A DNA stretch of 64,000 nucleotides, taken from positions 4,650,001 through 4,714,000 of the forward strand of contig CM059622.1 of NCBI GenBank assembly GCA_030435675.1, given 5' to 3'. Shown in pieces: positions 61,001 through 64,000 of the stretch (its first letter is position 1; each line of letters opens with the position of its first letter). Below the pieces are notes generated by a model. It saw only the letters and a list, made by a program, of their open reading frames with translations. It made no database searches and had not been told where the DNA came from. Source of the stretch: Steinernema hermaphroditum (taxonomy: Eukaryota > Nematoda > Chromadorea > Rhabditida > Steinernematidae). The translations under genes were made by a program, and so were the position numbers.

Positions 61001-64000
61001 TTCCAACGAGAGTAGGCGCGTTCGATCAGGCTCGTGCAGTTCTACAAGATCCAATCATAAAAATGCTATGGTACTTTGGAGCAGGAGGGTCAGATGCAGA
61101 ACTCTTTGCATGAACAAGGCCCTATCTGTCTCGAATTGAAAGTTTTGCAGGAAACTAAGATAGTCCACAGTAATCCCAACGGGAATAGGCGCGTTCGATC
61201 AGGCTCGTGCAGTTCTACAAGATCCAATCATAAAAATGCTATGGTACTTTGGAGCAGGAGGGTCAGATGCAGAACTCTTTGCATGAACAAGGCCCTATCT
61301 GTCTCGAATTGAAAGTTTTGCAGGAAACTAAGATAGTCCACAGTAATCCCAACGGGAATAGGCGCGTTCGATCAGGCTCGTGCAGTTCTACAAGATCCAA
61401 TCATAAAAATGCTATGGTACTTTGGAGCAGGAGGGTCAGATGCAGAACTCTTTGCATGAACAAGGCCCTATCTGTCTCGAATTGAAAGTTTTGCAGGAAA
61501 CTAAGATAGTCCACAGTAATCCCAACGGGAATAGGCGCGTTCGATCAGGCTCGTGCAGTTCTACAAGATGCAATCATAAAAATGCTATGGTACTTTGGAG
61601 CAGGAGGGTCAGATGCAGAGCTCTTTGCATGAACAAGGCCCTATCTGTCTCGAATTGAAAGTTTTGCAGGAAACTAAGATAGTCCACAGTAATCCAACGG
61701 GAATAGGCGCGTTCGATCAGGCTCGTGCAGTTCTACAAGATCCAATCATAAAAATGCTATGGTACTTTGGAGCAGGAGGGTCAGATGCAGAACTCTTTGC
61801 ATGAACAAGGCCCTATCTGTCTCGAATTGAAAGTTTTGCAGGAAACTAAGATAGTCCACAGTAATCCCAACGGGAATAGGCGCGTTCGATCAGGCTCGTG
61901 CAGTTCTACAAGATCCAATCATAAAAATGCTATGGTACTTTGGAGCAGGAGGGTCAGATGCAGAACTCTTTGCATGAACAAGGCCCTATCTGTCTCGAAT
62001 TGAAAGTTTTGCAGGAAACTAAGATAGTCCACAGTAATCCCAACGGGAGTAGGCGCGTTCGATCAGGCTCGTGCAGTTCTACAAGATCCAATCATAAAAA
62101 TGCTATGGTACTTTGGAGCAGGAGGGTCAGATGCAGAACTCTTTGCATGAACAAGGCCCTATCTGTCTCGAATTGAAAGTTTTGCAGGAAACTAAGATAG
62201 TCCACAGGTAATCCAACGAGAGTAGGCGCGTTCGATCAGGCTCGTGCAGTTCTACAAGATCCAATCATAAAAATGCTATGGTACTTTGGAGCAGGAGGGT
62301 CAGATGCAGAACTCTTTGTATGAACAAGGCCCTATCTGTCTCGAATTGAAAGTTTTGCAGGAAACTAAGATAGTCCACAGGAAATCCAACGGGAATAGGC
62401 GCGTTCGATCAGGCTCGTGCAGTTCTACAAGATCCAATCATAAAAATGCTATGGTACTTTGGAGCAGGAGGGTCAGATGCAGAACTCTTTGTATGAACAA
62501 GGCCCTATCTGTCTCGAATTGAAAGTTTTGCAGGAAACTAAGATAGTCCACAGTAATCCGAACGGGAATAGGCGCGTTCGATCAGGCTCGTGCAGTTCTA
62601 CAAGATCCAATCATAAAAATGCTATGGTACTTTGGAGCAGGAGGGTCAGATGCAGAACTCTTTGCATGAACAAGGCCCTATCTGTCTCGAATTGAAAGTT
62701 TTGCAGGAAACTAAGATAGTCCACAGTAATCCAACGGGAATAGGCGCGTTCGATCAGGCTCGTGCAGTTCTACAAGATCCAATCATAAAAATGCTATGGT
62801 ACTTTGGAGCAGGAGGGTCAGATGCAGAACTCTTTGTATGAACAAGGCCCTATCTGTCTCGAATTGAAAGTTTTGCAGGAAACTAAGATAGTCCACAGTA
62901 ATCCCAACGGGAATAGGCGCGTTCGATCAGGCTCGTGCAGTTCTACAAGATCCAATCATAAAAATGCTATGGTACTTTGGAGCAGGAGGGTCAGATGCAG
63001 AACTCTTTGCATGAACAAGGCCCTATCTGTCTCGAATTGAAAGTTTTGCAGGAAACTAAGATAGTCCACAGTAATCCCAACGAGAATAGGCGCGTTCGAT
63101 CAGGCTCGTGCAGTTCTACAAGATCCAATCATAAAAATGCTATGGTACTTTGGAGCAGGAGGGTCAGATGCAGAACTCTTTGCATGAACAAGGCCCTACT
63201 GTCTGTCTCGAATTGAAAGTTTTGCAGGAAACTAAGATAGTCCACAGGTAATCCAACGAGAGTAGGCGCGTTCGATCAGGCTCGTGCAGTTCTACAAGAT
63301 CCAATCATAAAAATGCTATGGTACTTTGGAGCAGGAGGGTCAGATGCATAACTCTTTGCATGAACAAGGCCCTATCTGTCTCGAATTGAAAGTTTTGCAG
63401 GAAACTAAGATAGTCCACAGGAAATCCAACGAGAGTAGGCGCGTTCGATCAGGCTCGTGCAGTTCTACAAGATGCAATCATAAAAATGCTATGGTGCTTT
63501 GGAGCAGGAGGGTCAGATGCAGAGCTCTTTGTATGAACAAGGGCCCTAGCTGTCTCGAATTGAAAGTTTTGCAGGAAACTAAGATAGTCCACAGTAATCC
63601 GAACGGGAATAGGCGCGTTCGATCAGGCTCGTGCAGTTCTACAAGATCCAATCATAAAAATGCTATGGTACTTTGGAGCAGGAGGGTCAGATGCAGAACT
63701 CTTTGCATGAACAAGGCCCTATCTGTCTCGAATTGAAAGTTTTGCAGGAAACTAAGATAGTCCACAGTAATCCAACGGGAATAGGCGCGTTCGATCAGGC
63801 TCGTGCAGTTCTACAAGATCCAATCATAAAAATGCTATGGTACTTTGGAGCAGGAGGGTCAGATGCAGAACTCTTTGCATGAACAAGGCCCTATCTGTCT
63901 CGAATTGAAAGTTTTGCAGGAAACTAAGATAGTCCACAGTAATCCAAACGGGAATAGGCGCGTTCGATCAGGCTCGTGCAGTTCTACAAGATCCAATCAT
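52085..64000 (+). repeat. Homogeneous satellite domain without clear higher-order structure
   Basis: From here most monomers are CAGAACTC / TGCATG / CCTATCTG / CACAGTAATCCC / GATCCAATC, with few alternatives and no regular long period. Single-base length changes cluster at one spot, the CACAGT(A)ATCC(C)AACG segment, and give 172-, 173- and 174-bp monomers. A tandem copy of about 15 bp within this spot occurs at 53704-53733, and small insertions lie at 55631 and 63198. Alternative types reappear briefly at 57.3-59.3 kb. Confidence 0.8.

Larger units (their letters stand above)
36681..64000 (+). repeat. 173-bp tandem satellite array, about 158 monomers, open at the right edge
   Basis: Head-to-tail monomers of 173 bp fill the rest of the window without interruption by other DNA. 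Landmarks in each monomer, in order, are GGTACTTTGGAGCAGGAGGG, TCAGATGCA, GAACAAGGCCCT, GTCTCGAATTGAAAGTTTTG, CAGGAAACTAAGATAGTCC, TAGGCGCGTTCGATC, GGCTCGTGCAGTTCTA and AATCATAAAAATG. Diagnostic variable sites are CAGAACTC/CATAACTC, TGCATG/TGTATG, CCTATCTG/CCTAACTG, CACAGGAAATCC/CACAGTAATCC(C/G)/CACAGGTAATCC and GATCC/GATGG/GATGC-AATC. The first monomer (36681-36850) is the most diverged at that edge. Because 173 is not divisible by 3, each monomer shows a 78-codon ORF that overlaps the next in another frame; monomers of 174 bp (an additional G in the GGAGGGG site) fuse two of these. These are not genes. Confidence 0.98.

Noticed and set aside
36604..63882. More than a hundred overlapping ORFs of 69-136 codons with almost the same protein
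   Set aside because: They repeat every 173 bp, overlap each other in different frames, break with every one-base length change and have no splice or signal features. They are the satellite read as protein.
36681..64000. CRISPR-like array
   Set aside because: The repeats are directly adjacent with no unique spacers, the unit is 173 bp, and the setting is eukaryotic.
36681..64000. Pol III B-box-like GCGTTCGATC in each satellite monomer
   Set aside because: It matches the B-box core only in part, and no A box at tRNA-like spacing was found in the monomer.

Overview
The window is eukaryotic and most likely from a nematode. The basis is gene structure: five minus-strand genes or gene-like ORFs at 22.4-36.1 kb, introns of only 38-47 nt with GT...TTCAG/TTTAG ends, a candidate 3' splice site 14-45 nt upstream of four of the five start codons with no upstream exon visible (as expected for spliced-leader trans-splicing), and multi-cysteine insulin-like peptides of the kind nematodes carry in large numbers. 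The species cannot be named from the sequence alone.

Layout. 1-22.4 kb: AT-rich, no convincing gene, only short degenerate duplications and one clear non-autonomous Tc1/mariner-type element (16097-16581, TA flanks). 22.5-23.8 kb: a five-exon gene for a predicted type II membrane protein of 368 aa, family unknown. 25.2-25.6 kb: a palindromic hAT-type MITE with a perfect 8-bp target duplication. 27.1 kb: a tRNA-derived SINE-like head. 28.1-36.1 kb: three insulin-like peptide genes (28143-28553, 32446-32845, 35695-36047) on one strand, with a fourth secreted-peptide ORF (30667-30882) between them that may be a decayed relative. Transposon and repeat fragments lie between these genes, including a 1-kb inverted-repeat element at 34135-35150 and an undescribed dispersed repeat (called element E here) in at least three clear copies.

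36.7-64 kb: one uninterrupted tandem satellite, about 158 head-to-tail copies of a 173-bp monomer, running off the right edge. Its left part (36.7-50.7 kb) has a higher-order pattern of 8-10 monomers. Its right part (52.1-64 kb) is nearly homogeneous. A 1.3-kb zone of damaged monomers (50.8-52.1 kb) separates them. The many 78-codon ORFs in this region come from the repeat itself and are not genes.

Biology. The insulin-like peptides would be processed secreted ligands for a DAF-2-type receptor. One has the canonical six cysteines; the other two have eight, in the pattern of nematode peptides with an additional disulfide. All three have a phase-1 intron between the B and A chains, the conserved insulin-family position. 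The last peptide gene lies only about 0.65 kb from the satellite edge.
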